DNA of 64,000 bases from Flavobacterium rhamnosiphilum (GCF_004349195.1 NZ_SMLG01000001.1:744001-808000), one strand, 5' to 3'. Shown: positions 16,313 to 25,229, counted from the first letter of the stretch. Notes: generated from the sequence alone by a model not told the origin. Translations and numbers: made by a program.

Positions 16313-17950
16313 ATGAAAAAAATCTTCTCAATTGTTTTTTTACTTCTTTTGGGTTTTTTACTTTTTTATATCAACCTGCCGGTAATTAATTATGGATTTA
16401 CGGGTTTCGCTATTATTTTGTTGTTATTAGTTATTCTTGGGGTTTTATTTTCTCTTGGGTTGACAGTTTCGCAGCAAACCAAACAGGTCAAGATTGTTTC
16501 CAGGCCAAACAAAGTTTTGTACGTTTTGGCAGGAGTACTTTTAGTGTATTGTATTGCGCTTCCTTTTCTGACCAGCCTAAAAATGTTCAGAAGCGATTCG
16601 TATCAAAAATTAATAGGCGAGGTTAAAAACGGACAAAAAATAACAAATCATATTGCCCCAATTTCGATTGATAAAATCCGTGTGGTAGATGAGGAATTAG
16701 CGCATCTTCTGGGAGAGAAAATTTTAGGTTCCCAACCCGCTTTGGGAAGTCAAGTAGAATTAGGTGATTTTTGTATCCAAAAAGTGAATAACAACTTGTA
16801 CTGGGTTGCACCATTATTGCATTCGGGTTTTTTAAAATGGTTTAACAACGAAGAAGGAACTGCGGGATATGTTATGGTTTCTGCAACCAATGAACGCGAT
16901 GTAAAACTAGTTCAGAATGTGGGAGGGACAGCCATTAAGATTAAGTACCAACAAGGTGCTTATTTTCAAAGTGACATTCATAGACACGTTTATTTTAATG
17001 GAAATGCTACTGTTGGTCTGGCTGATTTTAGTTTTGAGATTGATGATGCTGGAAATCCGTTTTGGATTGTCACTAAATATGTGAAAAAAATTGGTTTCTC
17101 AGGAAAAGAAGCTACGGGCGTTGTTGTGGTTGATGCGCAATCTGGAGCTATAAAAGAATATTCAATTGCTGAAACACCAAAATGGGTAGATCGAATTCAG
17201 CCTTTGGATTTTATAGAAGATCAATTGAACGATTGGGGTGAATATGTTCACGGGTATTGGAATTTTTCTAATGCGGATAAACTCCAAATCACTGAAGGAT
17301 TGACATTGGTTTACGGAAAAGACAATAAATCCTATTGGTATACCGGATTGACTTCGGTTGGGAAAGAAGAATCTGCTGTAGGTTTTGTACTTGTGGATAC
17401 AAGAACCAAAGAAACTACCTTTTATAAACAAGGTGGTGCCACAGAATTTGCTGCTCAAAGTTCAGCGCAAGGGAAAGTTCAGGAAAAAGGATATAAGGCA
17501 TCTTTACCTATTCCGTATAATATTAATAACATTCCCACGTATGTGATGACACTTAAAGATGACGGTGGATTGGTTAAAATGTTTGCGATGGTTGCCATTT
17601 CAGATTATACGATTGTTGGTGTGGGCAATACGATGCGAGAAACTTTGACTTCGTTTAAAAACGTCTATAATATGGCGGATAACAAAATAAATCCGAATAG
17701 TGTTTCCAATAAAAAATCGCTGAAATCAGTTGTAACCCGAATCCAAAATGATGTAAAAAATGGGAATAGCTTTTATTATTTCAAGGTGAAAGATTATCCT
17801 AATATTTTCGTAGGTTCCTCACAAATATCCAATCAATTGCCGGTAACAATTGTAGGCGATAGTGTAAATATTTCTTTTGATGTAGACTTGGAAGAAGTGA
17901 TTGATATTTCGAGTTTTGAGAATAGCAATCTGAAAGCGAGTATGAAATAG
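16313..17950 (+). CDS. Uncharacterised membrane protein with large extracytoplasmic domain
   Basis: A 545-residue protein I cannot assign. Three membrane segments are predicted at about residues 4-22, 27-50 and 68-90. A soluble domain of about 450 residues follows, rich in beta-strand patterns (WVAPLLHSGFLKWF, GYVMVSATNERDVKLV, ATGVVVVDAQSGAIKEY, VGFVLVDTRTKETTFY). The repeated 'V.D..T/SG..K.Y' units (about 276-284 and 361-371) suggest a duplicated PepSY-like or propeller-like fold. That is a guess. No catalytic motif or Cys pairs stand out. It is monocistronic, followed by a bidirectional terminator. Confidence 0.85.
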   Translation: MKKIFSIVFLLLLGFLLFYINLPVINYGFTGFAIILLLLVILGVLFSLGLTVSQQTKQVKIVSRPNKVLYVLAGVLLVYCIALPFLTSLKMFRSDSYQKLIGEVKNGQKITNHIAPISIDKIRVVDEELAHLLGEKILGSQPALGSQVELGDFCIQKVNNNLYWVAPLLHSGFLKWFNNEEGTAGYVMVSATNERDVKLVQNVGGTAIKIKYQQGAYFQSDIHRHVYFNGNATVGLADFSFEIDDAGNPFWIVTKYVKKIGFSGKEATGVVVVDAQSGAIKEYSIAETPKWVDRIQPLDFIEDQLNDWGEYVHGYWNFSNADKLQITEGLTLVYGKDNKSYWYTGLTSVGKEESAVGFVLVDTRTKETTFYKQGGATEFAAQSSAQGKVQEKGYKASLPIPYNINNIPTYVMTLKDDGGLVKMFAMVAISDYTIVGVGNTMRETLTSFKNVYNMADNKINPNSVSNKKSLKSVVTRIQNDVKNGNSFYYFKVKDYPNIFVGSSQISNQLPVTIVGDSVNISFDVDLEEVIDISSFENSNLKASMK

Positions 17951-17957
17951 AAGTAAT

Positions 17958-17997
17958 TAAAAAGGGCTTAAAGAAAATTCTTTAAGCCCTTTTTTTA
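17958..17997. terminator. Bidirectional terminator, 16313 gene / small Cys-rich gene
   Basis: Stem AAAGGGCTTAAAGAA / TTCTTTAAGCCCTTT with a seven-T run. It overlaps the 3' end of the convergent gene at 17995. Confidence 0.92.
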
Positions 17998-18312
17998 TTT
18001 TTTTGGTAGTAATTTGAATGAGGTGACTTTGAATTTATTGTCAACCACTTTACCAACTACTTCCGCTTTTCTTACAGCAGCACAAAAACCATCACTGGCA
18101 TGCGCATCACCATGAGAGTCGATAGAACTACCGTCAACGAAATATGATTTTCCATCAATGCGAACGGCTAATTCACAACCGTGTCCTTCCATCCCAAATT
18201 GGCATTGTCCGCATGAAGCTTCGACAATTTGAGGTTTTGGTTCTTCTTTTTTATCCTGAGCGCTTGCAAGTGTTGCAGAGAATAAAATAGCTAAGTATAC
18301 TATCTTTTTCAT
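17995..18312 (-). CDS. Small exported Cys-rich protein (DUF6370-like)
   Basis: A 105-residue protein with a Sec signal peptide ending at TLASAQ (residue 19). The mature domain has CGQCQFGMEGHGCELAV (about residues 34-50) with three Cys and a His, then GKSYFVDG, and a later FCAAVR. Four cysteines and two to three histidines suggest metal binding, perhaps copper or zinc. This is inference. It resembles DUF6370 proteins as I remember them. The reading frame ends in a terminator hairpin shared with the convergent membrane protein. Confidence 0.78.
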   Translation of the reverse strand: MKKIVYLAILFSATLASAQDKKEEPKPQIVEASCGQCQFGMEGHGCELAVRIDGKSYFVDGSSIDSHGDAHASDGFCAAVRKAEVVGKVVDNKFKVTSFKLLPKK

Positions 18313-18352
18313 AAATGATTAAATTTTACTTTAGCTAAGATACTGGTTTTTT

Positions 18353-18715
18353 TTATATCGAATAATTTTTAAACATATAAATCCACAATAATCTGGAAAA
18401 GCGAATGTTGAAAGAAGACATTGCAATAATGACAACAGCAATAATTGGAATGATTCTCAAATCAAAAGTTTCCTTGAAGAAAAATTGGGCGATAAAATAG
18501 GTTGCAATGCCTTGTGCCACTGTCAAACCGTAATTGACATACATAGCACCAAAGAAATAGCCAGGTTCCTTCTCGAATTTAAACTGACAATGAGAACAAT
18601 ATTCATTCATTTTAGGAAATCCGATATTGAGAAAAATGTTTTTTTCTTTGAAAACTTTTCCTTCAAGGCAATGAGGACAGTCATTATTCAGGATGTGAGC
18701 AATAGCGTGTGACAT
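18353..18715 (-). CDS. DUF983 family membrane protein with zinc-ribbon N-terminus
   Basis: About 120 residues. The N-terminal part carries two CPHC/CSHC knuckles (NDCPHCLEGKVF and NEYCSHCQFKF), the usual DUF983 zinc ribbon. Two membrane segments follow (around VNYGLTVAQGIATYFIAQFF and IIPIIAVVIIAMSSFNI). The start is taken at the ATG at 18715: the frame is open to a TTG at 18733, but a -7 box occupies 18731-18738, so transcription should start after that TTG. The role of the family is not established. Confidence 0.87.
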   Translation of the reverse strand: MSHAIAHILNNDCPHCLEGKVFKEKNIFLNIGFPKMNEYCSHCQFKFEKEPGYFFGAMYVNYGLTVAQGIATYFIAQFFFKETFDLRIIPIIAVVIIAMSSFNIRFSRLLWIYMFKNYSI

Positions 18716-18730
18716 TTTTATTATTTTTAT

Positions 18731-18738
18731 CAAAGGTA
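18731..18738 (-). promoter_or_regulatory. -7 box of the DUF983 gene
   Basis: TACCTTTG on the minus strand, a full TAnnTTTG match 15 bases before the ATG at 18715. It decides against the upstream TTG start at 18733. Confidence 0.55.
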
Positions 18739-18806
18739 TTTCTTATCCACGTCATGGATGTTTTCTATATTCGCTAATTGTAGCACAATAAAGACATTGA
18801 AGAGCC

Positions 18807-19670
18807 ATGAAAAAGTATCCTATTTATAACATTCAGCGGTTTAACTGTAATTCAGTGAGTAGTGATTTGTACATTAATACCTTTAAAAATCACTTAATCA
18901 ATCATAGTTTTATTGAGGAACCACACCGACATAATTCGTATGTTTTGGTCTTTTTTACCAAAGGTTCGGGAACACATGAAATCGATTTTGATGTGTTTAC
19001 GATTCAGCCGGGAAGTATATTTTTTTTGCAGCCCGGGCAAATGCACCACTGGGATTTATCGGATGATGTAGAAGGCTTTGTAATTTTCTATTCGCAGGAA
19101 ATGTATAATCTCTATTTTGGACAAAAAACCATCGGCGACTATCCATTTTATTCTTCGGTGGACAATAAACCTGAAATGGTTTTTGATATAACCGAATCGA
19201 AAGCAATTATGCCTTATTTTGAGAGTTTAATTTTAGAAGCTCAGGCAAATCAGCTGTTGAAGCAAGATAAAATTATGAATCTATTGGATATTATACACAT
19301 TGAAATTGCCAGAAAGTATAGTGAAACACATTTCCATGAAACACATTCGTATAATGTGAAAATTAAAAATTTTGAAGTGCTTTTAGAGCAAAACTTTAAA
19401 ACAGAAAAAGCACCTTCTTTTTATGCTTCAAAGCTTACTATTACTTTAAAACACCTGAACAGGATTTGCAATGAAATCCTGCAAAAAACCACTACAGAAG
19501 TAATTACAGATAGAATCATACTCGAAGCCAAACGTATGTTGATGGATAAAAAGTTTACTGTCAATGAAATTGCAACGGAATTAGGCTATGATGATTATTC
19601 TTATTTTACACGATTATTCAAAAAAAAGACAGGAAAGACTCCATCCGCATTTCGTATTACTAAAAGGTAA
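18807..19670 (+). CDS. AraC family transcriptional regulator
   Basis: A 287-residue regulator. The N-terminal half is a cupin-like sensor domain (EPHRHNSYVLVFFTKGSGTH and FFLQPGQMHHW, about residues 37-85). The C-terminal half (about 185-287) is an AraC DNA-binding domain with two helix-turn-helix units, ending in the signature VNEIATELGYDDYSYFTRLF and KKTGKTPSAFR. The ligand is unknown; the family usually senses small molecules. It stands alone and faces purT convergently, so its neighbours do not name its target. Confidence 0.93.
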   Translation: MKKYPIYNIQRFNCNSVSSDLYINTFKNHLINHSFIEEPHRHNSYVLVFFTKGSGTHEIDFDVFTIQPGSIFFLQPGQMHHWDLSDDVEGFVIFYSQEMYNLYFGQKTIGDYPFYSSVDNKPEMVFDITESKAIMPYFESLILEAQANQLLKQDKIMNLLDIIHIEIARKYSETHFHETHSYNVKIKNFEVLLEQNFKTEKAPSFYASKLTITLKHLNRICNEILQKTTTEVITDRIILEAKRMLMDKKFTVNEIATELGYDDYSYFTRLFKKKTGKTPSAFRITKR

Positions 19671-19713
19671 GGTTTACCATGTATTGAGTGAATGATTCAA
19701 ATTGAGTAAAAAA

Positions 19714-19795
19714 AGTTAGCCACGAATTCCACAAATTCTCGCTAATTTCTTTAAAATTATAATGAATTAATTCGTGGGATATTCGTGGCAAAAAC
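19714..19795. repeat. GCCACGAAT...ATTCGTGGC inverted repeat
   Basis: Imperfect inverted repeat with outer arms GCCACGAATTC and AATTCGTGG...TTCGTGGC, between the convergent AraC and purT genes. Related sequence is frequent in Flavobacterium intergenic regions in my experience. A fragment (AATTCGTGGCAAAG) also occurs at 8301-8314. It may serve as terminator here. Confidence 0.6.
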
Positions 19796-19823
19796 ACACA
19801 ATTAATGTTAGTATAAAAGGAAA

Positions 19824-20984
19824 TTACGAATTTACCGTTACTAAACTGGCAGCTTTTTTAGCTTTTTCTACCACTTCTTCAATAGGAGTTTCTAAACTGT
19901 CATTTACTAAAGCTACACCCATTCTTCGGTATGGTCTTGAAGTTGGTTTACCAAAGATTCTAAAATCAGTTTTAGGTAAAGAGGCGATTTTTTCGATGCC
20001 GGAATATGTTGGATTTGTTGAATTTTCTGAAGCTAAAATTACAGCACTCGCTCCCGCTTTTTCTAATGTGATTTCGAAGATAGGTAAACTTAGAATAGCT
20101 CGTAAATGCAATTCGAATTCATTGAAATTTTGTGTTCCGGCTAATGTTACCATTCCGGTATCATGTGGTCTTGGTGATAATTCCGAGAAATAAACGCCAT
20201 CATCGGCTAGGAAAAATTCCACGCCAAAAAGGCCAGCGCCACCCAAAGCTTCGGTTACTTTTTCGGCCATATCTTGTGCTTCATACAAATCTTTATCTGA
20301 GATTTTGGCGGGTTGCCAACTTTCCTGATAATCGCCACGCTCTTGCCTATGACCAATTGGGGCACAAAACAAAGTGGGATTGTTATTTTGAACTACTGTC
20401 AATAAAGTAATCTCCGAATTGAATTTTACAAAGGCTTCTACAATTACTTCCACGACATCGCCACGGGAACCTTCCACGGCATAATTCCATGCTTTCTCAA
20501 TATCGGCTTCGGTTTTTATGGTGGATTGTCCTTTTCCGGACGAAGACATTAAGGGTTTCACGACACACGGCATTCCAACGGCTTCAACACCTTTTTGCAA
20601 TTCCTCGGCAGTGGTGGCGTAGCGATAATTTGCAGTTTTTAAACCTAATTCCTTTGAAGCTAAATCACGAATCGCTTTTCGGTTCATGGTGAAGTTTGCT
20701 GCTTTCGCAGAGGGAACTACGGTAATTCCTTGCTTTTCGTAGTCATAAAAACGCTCGGTTCTGATGGCTTCGATTTCTGGGACAATAAAATCAGGTTGGT
20801 GTTTGGCAACAATTCTATCTAAAGCGTCACCATTCAGCATATTGATGACTTCAAAATCATGGGCAACTTGCATAGCGGGCGCATTTTCGTAACTGTCAAC
20901 CGCAATTACGATTTGCCCGATGCGTTGTGCGGCGATTGTAAATTCTTTTCCTAATTCGCCTGAGCCGAGAAGCAGTATTTTCAT
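19824..20984 (-). CDS. purT: Formate-dependent phosphoribosylglycinamide formyltransferase
   Basis: ATP-grasp enzyme that makes formyl-GAR from GAR, formate and ATP in purine synthesis, replacing the folate-dependent PurN step. 386 residues, near the 390 typical of PurT. N-terminal preATP-grasp [17 protein letters not shown], then [14 protein letters not shown] (ATP-binding loop), and the ligand region [28 protein letters not shown] near 262-289. All key parts are present. Monocistronic. Confidence 0.97.
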   Translation of the reverse strand: MKILLLGSGELGKEFTIAAQRIGQIVIAVDSYENAPAMQVAHDFEVINMLNGDALDRIVAKHQPDFIVPEIEAIRTERFYDYEKQGITVVPSAKAANFTMNRKAIRDLASKELGLKTANYRYATTAEELQKGVEAVGMPCVVKPLMSSSGKGQSTIKTEADIEKAWNYAVEGSRGDVVEVIVEAFVKFNSEITLLTVVQNNNPTLFCAPIGHRQERGDYQESWQPAKISDKDLYEAQDMAEKVTEALGGAGLFGVEFFLADDGVYFSELSPRPHDTGMVTLAGTQNFNEFELHLRAILSLPIFEITLEKAGASAVILASENSTNPTYSGIEKIASLPKTDFRIFGKPTSRPYRRMGVALVNDSLETPIEEVVEKAKKAASLVTVNS

Positions 20985-21513
20985 TTTTTTGAAGTTTCTA
21001 GTTTAAGGTTTTATCTTGCTTCACGTTAGGAATGCAATTTAAAACTGAAGCAAAAATACTGTTTTTTGAAATTTTTGTGAATGTTTTTTTTTCTAATTAT
21101 TTTTTTGGTATACTAAGAATGACAAGGTTTGACTACGGTTGAATTGCCGTTGGTTTTAACCAACGGAGTTTAAAATTTCACACACTATTGGCTTTAGCCA
21201 AAACAGATAATTCATTTTGGCTAAAGCCAATTAATTTAGACATTGCAATCCGCTGGTTAAAACCAGCGGCAATTAATAATAAACAATATTGTGATTTCAA
21301 TGATTATGCGTTGTTATAATGATTTTTTGTGTTGTAGATTCTTTCTAATCTCATTTTTATATGTAAATAGTAGAACGTAATCGCAGATTTATATGTTGTA
21401 TGCTGTTTTTGAGCAACGGAAACTGAAAAAGAAAAAACTGTAACATATTTGAAATTCTTCGACATATTGAAAGCAAATAAAGTGCTGTATTTTAACATTT
21501 TAAATAGAATATT
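20985..21513. other. 529-base gene-free interval
   Basis: Between purT and the twin-arginine aminotransferase gene. It contains the compound palindrome at 21142-21274. The rest is AT-rich. I see no convincing gene and no clear -33/-7 pair. Confidence 0.6.
21142..21274. repeat. Compound palindromic repeat
   Basis: Four palindromes in mirror order. The outer ones are CCGTTGGTTTTAACCAACGG (21147-21166) and CCGCTGGTTAAAACCAGCGG (21250-21269), each a 9-bp stem with a 2-base loop. The inner ones are TTGGCTTTAGCCAA (21188-21201) and TTGGCTAAAGCCAA (21217-21230). The flanks AATTGCCG and CGGCAATT make the whole element a single inverted repeat of about 130 bases. REP-like by form. Confidence 0.85.
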
Positions 21514-22617
21514 ATGAGTAGTCGAAGAAGTTGGTTAAAACAAACAAGTTTAGCATTTGTAAGTTTAGGAATTGTTCCATTGGAAAGTTTTGCTATTCCA
21601 AAAACAGAAAATTCTATTAACGAAGAAACTAATTTAAACCCAATTCGTTTAAGGTCAAATGAGAATCCATATGGTCCTTCGGCATTAGCAAGAGATGCAA
21701 TGTCGAAAAACATAAATAGCAGCAATCGTTATAATTGGGATTTAACATCGGAATTAATTTCAAAAATTGCTGAAAAGAATAATCTCGTTGCCGAAAATAT
21801 AATATTAGGTGCTGGCTCAACAGAAATTTTAGATTTAGTTGCCCGATATTGTGCTATAAATAAAGGAAGTTTTATTTTAGCTGACCCAACTTTTAATTAT
21901 TGGACAGAAATAGCAGAAAAATTAGGGCTTAAAAAAATCACAGTTCCATTAACAGAGGATAAACATCATGATTTATCAGCAATGTTGAAAGCAATTGAAC
22001 CCGACACAAGAATGATTTATATTTGTAATCCAAACAATCCAACAGGGACAATTTGTGAAAGAGAAGCACTTGTGAATTTTATAAATGAAGCAACTAAAAA
22101 AGTAATCGTTTTAGTTGATGAAGCGTATATTGATTTTACGAACCAAAAATCACTTGTAAATTTAGTAAAAGAAAATAAAAACTTAATTATTGCTAAAACT
22201 TTTTCAAAAATGTATGGATTAGCTGGAGCAAGAATTGGATACGGAATTGCAAATTCAGGGACTATTGAAAAAATTAGTCAGCTACAATCCTGGAGTAACG
22301 GAAGTGTAAGTGTAGCATCCGTTTCGGGTGCATTAGCGTCAATTAAAGACGATAAATTCGTATCGGAAACCTATTTACTAAACGAAAAAGCAAGAAAATA
22401 TACAATAGAACAACTTGAACGGTTAAAAATACGATGCATTCCTTCTCATTCAAATTTCGTCTATTTTTCATTGGCTAATTATAATAAAGACTTTTTTGAG
22501 CGATTAGAAAAGAACAATATAACAGGTACAAAAATCTACGAAGAAAATGGAAAATGGTCAAGAATTACAATTGGAACTATGAAAGAAATGCAACAATTCA
22601 TTAAAGTATTGGAGTAA
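21514..22617 (+). CDS. Histidinol-phosphate-aminotransferase-like protein with twin-arginine signal
   Basis: A 367-residue class I/II PLP aminotransferase of HisC-like type: LGAGSTEILDLVAR (98-111), NPNNPTGTI (172-180), VDEAYIDF (201-208) and PLP lysine K232 in AKTFSKMYGLAG. The N-terminus SSRRSWLKQTSLAFVSLGIV fits a twin-arginine signal (S-R-R-x-x-L/F-K), so the folded enzyme may be exported with its cofactor; a tatA gene lies at 57018. Because it is exported, a role in histidine synthesis is unlikely. The true substrate is unknown. It is single, with the palindrome region upstream. Confidence 0.88.
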   Translation: MSSRRSWLKQTSLAFVSLGIVPLESFAIPKTENSINEETNLNPIRLRSNENPYGPSALARDAMSKNINSSNRYNWDLTSELISKIAEKNNLVAENIILGAGSTEILDLVARYCAINKGSFILADPTFNYWTEIAEKLGLKKITVPLTEDKHHDLSAMLKAIEPDTRMIYICNPNNPTGTICEREALVNFINEATKKVIVLVDEAYIDFTNQKSLVNLVKENKNLIIAKTFSKMYGLAGARIGYGIANSGTIEKISQLQSWSNGSVSVASVSGALASIKDDKFVSETYLLNEKARKYTIEQLERLKIRCIPSHSNFVYFSLANYNKDFFERLEKNNITGTKIYEENGKWSRITIGTMKEMQQFIKVLE

Positions 22618-22633
22618 AAAAATGGTTTTTGCA

Positions 22634-22736
22634 TGAGGGATAGGAGTGGAAATCCTTTTTATTCCCGCAGCGATAGCGAAGGTAATAAAAAGATTGCAAC
22701 GGATAGCCCGATCCGCTTTTTCAGCGGGACATGCCC
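22634..22736. repeat. Structured interspersed repeat, copy 1
   Basis: Begins GAGGGATAGGAGTGGAAATC. It contains inverted arms AATCCTTTTTATT (22651-22663) and AATAAAAAGATT (22684-22695), then CGGATAGCCCGATCCGC. A related copy in the opposite orientation lies at 57988-58088. Intergenic and non-coding. Confidence 0.75.
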
Positions 22737-22742
22737 ATAAAA

Positions 22743-22793
22743 AAATAGTTTAAAGTGTAAAGCGGTAAAACTTTAAACCTTAAACTATTTTGA
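22743..22793 (-). terminator. Terminator of the aspartate aminotransferase gene
   Basis: Imperfect 17-bp stem, arms TAGTTTAAAGTGTAAAG and CTTTAAACCTTAAACTA (two mismatches), with a T-run on the minus strand. Confidence 0.7.
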
Positions 22794-22811
22794 AGTTGAA
22801 ATAAATTTATA

Positions 22812-24014
22812 TTATGCAGGAACCTCGGTTAATGTTACCGCTTCTTTTATTCTGCGTAATGCTTCTCTCAATAATTCTTCGCTTGTGGCGTAAGAAAAAC
22901 GGATACAATCCGGGTTTCCAAATGCGTCACCTGTTACGGTTGCTACATTGGCTTCGCCCAAAAGATACATAGAGAAATCATTCGCATCTTTGATGAAAGT
23001 TCCTTTTAATGTTTTTCCGAAGAAAGAAGAAACGTCTGGGAATACGTAAAATGCGCCTTCTGGAACATTGATTTTTACTCCTGGAATGTCTTTCAATAAT
23101 CCAACCACTAAATCTCTACGGCTTTGGAAAGCGTCAACCATGTGTTTCAATACGCTTGGATCAGCATCTACAGCGGTAATAGTCGCGCGTTGTGCAATAC
23201 TGTTGGCACCGCTTGTTACTTGACCTTGGATTTTGATACAGGCTTTTGCAATGAATTCTGGTGCGCCAATATATCCGATTCTCCATCCTGTCATAGCGAA
23301 AGCTTTTGCTACTCCATTTACGGTAATTGTTCTTTCTAACATTCCCGGGATGGATGCGATACTGCAAAAAGTTCCAGAGAAATTGATGTGCTCGTAGATT
23401 TCGTCAGCAACAACATAAACGTTTGGATGTTTCTCCAATACTTTTGCCAATGCCGTTAATTCTTCTCTGTTGTACACAGATCCACTTGGGTTACAAGGAG
23501 AACTGAACCACATCATTTTTGTTTTTGGTGTGATTGCTGCTTCTAATTGTTCTGGTGTGATTTTAAAATCAGTATCTACAGAAGTTGGAACTTCTACAGG
23601 AACTCCACCGGATAATTTTACGATTTCGAAATAAGAAACCCAGTAAGGAGCGGGTAAAATTACTTCGTCACCGTCGTTTAACATTACTTGTGCAATGTTG
23701 TATAACGATTGTTTTGCTCCTGTTGAAACTACGATTTGAGACGGTTTGTATTCTAAATTATTGTCTCTTTTGAATTTTCTACAGATAGCTTCTTTTAATT
23801 CTAAATATCCTTCTACTGGAGAATAGGTGCTGTAATTTTCGTCAATCGCTTTTTTAGCTGCTTCTTTGATGAAGTCCGGCGTATTGAAATCAGGTTCACC
23901 TAAGCTTAAACTGATGATGTCTTTTCCTTGTGATTTTAATTCTCTGGCCAAAGCTGCCATTGCTAATGTTTGAGACGTAGATAAATTGTTTATTCTATCT
24001 GATAATGGATTCAT
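22812..24014 (-). CDS. Class I/II pyridoxal-phosphate aminotransferase (aspartate type)
   Basis: A 400-residue fold-type I enzyme, most like the bacterial aspartate aminotransferase Ib group (aspC/aspB style). Landmarks: SLGEPDFNTPDFI (37-49), YSPVEGYLELKEAI (64-77), PAPYWVSY with the ring-stacking aromatic (121-128), NPSGSVY (175-181), ADEIYEHI (203-210), and PLP lysine K237 in NGVAKAFAMTGWRIGY. It probably swaps amino groups between aspartate and 2-oxoglutarate. Substrate range cannot be read off. Monocistronic. Confidence 0.93.
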   Translation of the reverse strand: MNPLSDRINNLSTSQTLAMAALARELKSQGKDIISLSLGEPDFNTPDFIKEAAKKAIDENYSTYSPVEGYLELKEAICRKFKRDNNLEYKPSQIVVSTGAKQSLYNIAQVMLNDGDEVILPAPYWVSYFEIVKLSGGVPVEVPTSVDTDFKITPEQLEAAITPKTKMMWFSSPCNPSGSVYNREELTALAKVLEKHPNVYVVADEIYEHINFSGTFCSIASIPGMLERTITVNGVAKAFAMTGWRIGYIGAPEFIAKACIKIQGQVTSGANSIAQRATITAVDADPSVLKHMVDAFQSRRDLVVGLLKDIPGVKINVPEGAFYVFPDVSSFFGKTLKGTFIKDANDFSMYLLGEANVATVTGDAFGNPDCIRFSYATSEELLREALRRIKEAVTLTEVPA

Positions 24015-24045
24015 TTTTTAATAGGTTGTAGTTAGTTTATTAATT

Positions 24046-24094
24046 AGGTAGAGATGCACTGCAGTGCATCTTTACAGCGTGCATCTCTACACGT
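24046..24094. repeat. GTAGAGATGCAC palindromic repeat
   Basis: Palindrome AGATGCACTGCAGTGCATCT (24052-24071) followed by a second half-copy GTGCATCTCTAC (24080-24091). It lies between the desaturase and aminotransferase genes. The same style of stem, with AGACGCG in place of AGATGCAC, makes the terminator at 13718. Confidence 0.7.
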
Positions 24095-24109
24095 TGTGTC
24101 TTTGTATGA

Positions 24110-25204
24110 TTATATAAGTTCTGGTTTCATTCCCAAATCTTTCAAATGCTTGAAATGTGCAATAACGGCACTTCGCATCGTTTTATATTCATAATACGGC
24201 AAGTTGCATTCCTGCGCAGTTTCTTTTACAATTTTTGCAATTTTACCATAATGTACGTGACTGATATTTGGAAAAATATGGTGCTCAATTTGGTGATTCA
24301 ATCCGCCAGTATACCAGTTTACGATTTTGTTTTTTGGAGCAAAATTCGTTGTGGTAAACAATTGGTGAATCGCCCAAGTATTGTCCATTTCCCCTAATTC
24401 ATTTGGAGATGGATTTGTTGTTTCTTCAACAACGTGTGCCAATTGGAACACAACACTTAGAATTAAACCAGCAGTGTAATGCATCACGAAGAAACCAATT
24501 AATACTTTCCACCATGTGATTCCAATAACGATTGGTAACACGATCCAGATAGAAACATAAATTACTTTCGTGATAATTAAAGTCGTCCAAAGTATTTTTG
24601 GGCTTTTCGCTTCACCGTAAGATAATTTTCTTTTCAAGTAGCTTCTCATCTGTTTGAAATCAGTTGTAATAGCCCAGTTGAACGTTAGTAATCCATATAG
24701 AAAAACGGAATAATATTGTTGAAAACGGTGAAAATTATACCATTTTGCATCTTTTGTAAAACGGATAACACGTCCGGCATCTAAATCCTCATCATGTCCG
24801 GGAATGTTTGTGTAAGTGTGGTGTAGCACATTATGTTGCACTTGCCAGTTGTATACATTTCCTGCCAGAACATAAATAGTTCCGCCCATGAATTTGTTGA
24901 CCCAATTTTTATTGGAATAAGAACCATGATTTCCATCGTGCATCACATTCATTCCTACTCCAGCCATTCCAATTCCCATAACAATCGTTAACAGAAGATG
25001 TGCCCAAAATGGCATGCCAAGCGTTAGAATTAAAAAATAAGGCGCAAGAAAAACAGAAAACAGAATTATGGTTTTCAAATATAGTTTCCAGTTGCCTGTC
25101 TTTTGGATGTTATTTTCTTTGAAGTAATTGTTAACCCGTGAGTTAAGTGTTCTAAAAAACTTTAGACTATCTTGCTTAGCAAATGTCGGAGCATTATTGT
25201 TCAT
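24110..25204 (-). CDS. Membrane fatty-acid desaturase
   Basis: A 364-residue di-iron acyl desaturase of the linoleoyl-CoA desaturase-like group. The three His boxes are present: HDGNH (H89, H93), HNVLHH (H124, H128, H129) and NHQIEHH near residue 310. Hydrophobic blocks fit four membrane helices (about 45-65, 67-88, and a pair near 190-255). It likely inserts a cis double bond into membrane acyl chains for fluidity. Regiospecificity is not visible. It is divergent from rsmG with a short intergenic region that holds both promoters. Confidence 0.94.
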   Translation of the reverse strand: MNNNAPTFAKQDSLKFFRTLNSRVNNYFKENNIQKTGNWKLYLKTIILFSVFLAPYFLILTLGMPFWAHLLLTIVMGIGMAGVGMNVMHDGNHGSYSNKNWVNKFMGGTIYVLAGNVYNWQVQHNVLHHTYTNIPGHDEDLDAGRVIRFTKDAKWYNFHRFQQYYSVFLYGLLTFNWAITTDFKQMRSYLKRKLSYGEAKSPKILWTTLIITKVIYVSIWIVLPIVIGITWWKVLIGFFVMHYTAGLILSVVFQLAHVVEETTNPSPNELGEMDNTWAIHQLFTTTNFAPKNKIVNWYTGGLNHQIEHHIFPNISHVHYGKIAKIVKETAQECNLPYYEYKTMRSAVIAHFKHLKDLGMKPELI

Positions 25205-25221
25205 ATGTATTTAATAAAGTT

Positions 25222-25229
25222 CAAAGGTA
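25222..25229 (-). promoter_or_regulatory. -7 box of the desaturase gene
   Basis: TACCTTTG on the minus strand, 18 bases upstream of the ATG. Confidence 0.5.

Noticed and set aside
20985..21141. Search for a purine riboswitch upstream of purT
   Set aside because: No conserved purine-riboswitch core was visible on the minus strand.
21304..21498. Minus-strand open frame of 64 codons in the purT/aminotransferase gap
   Set aside because: No promoter box, no recognisable domain, composition like neighbouring non-coding DNA.
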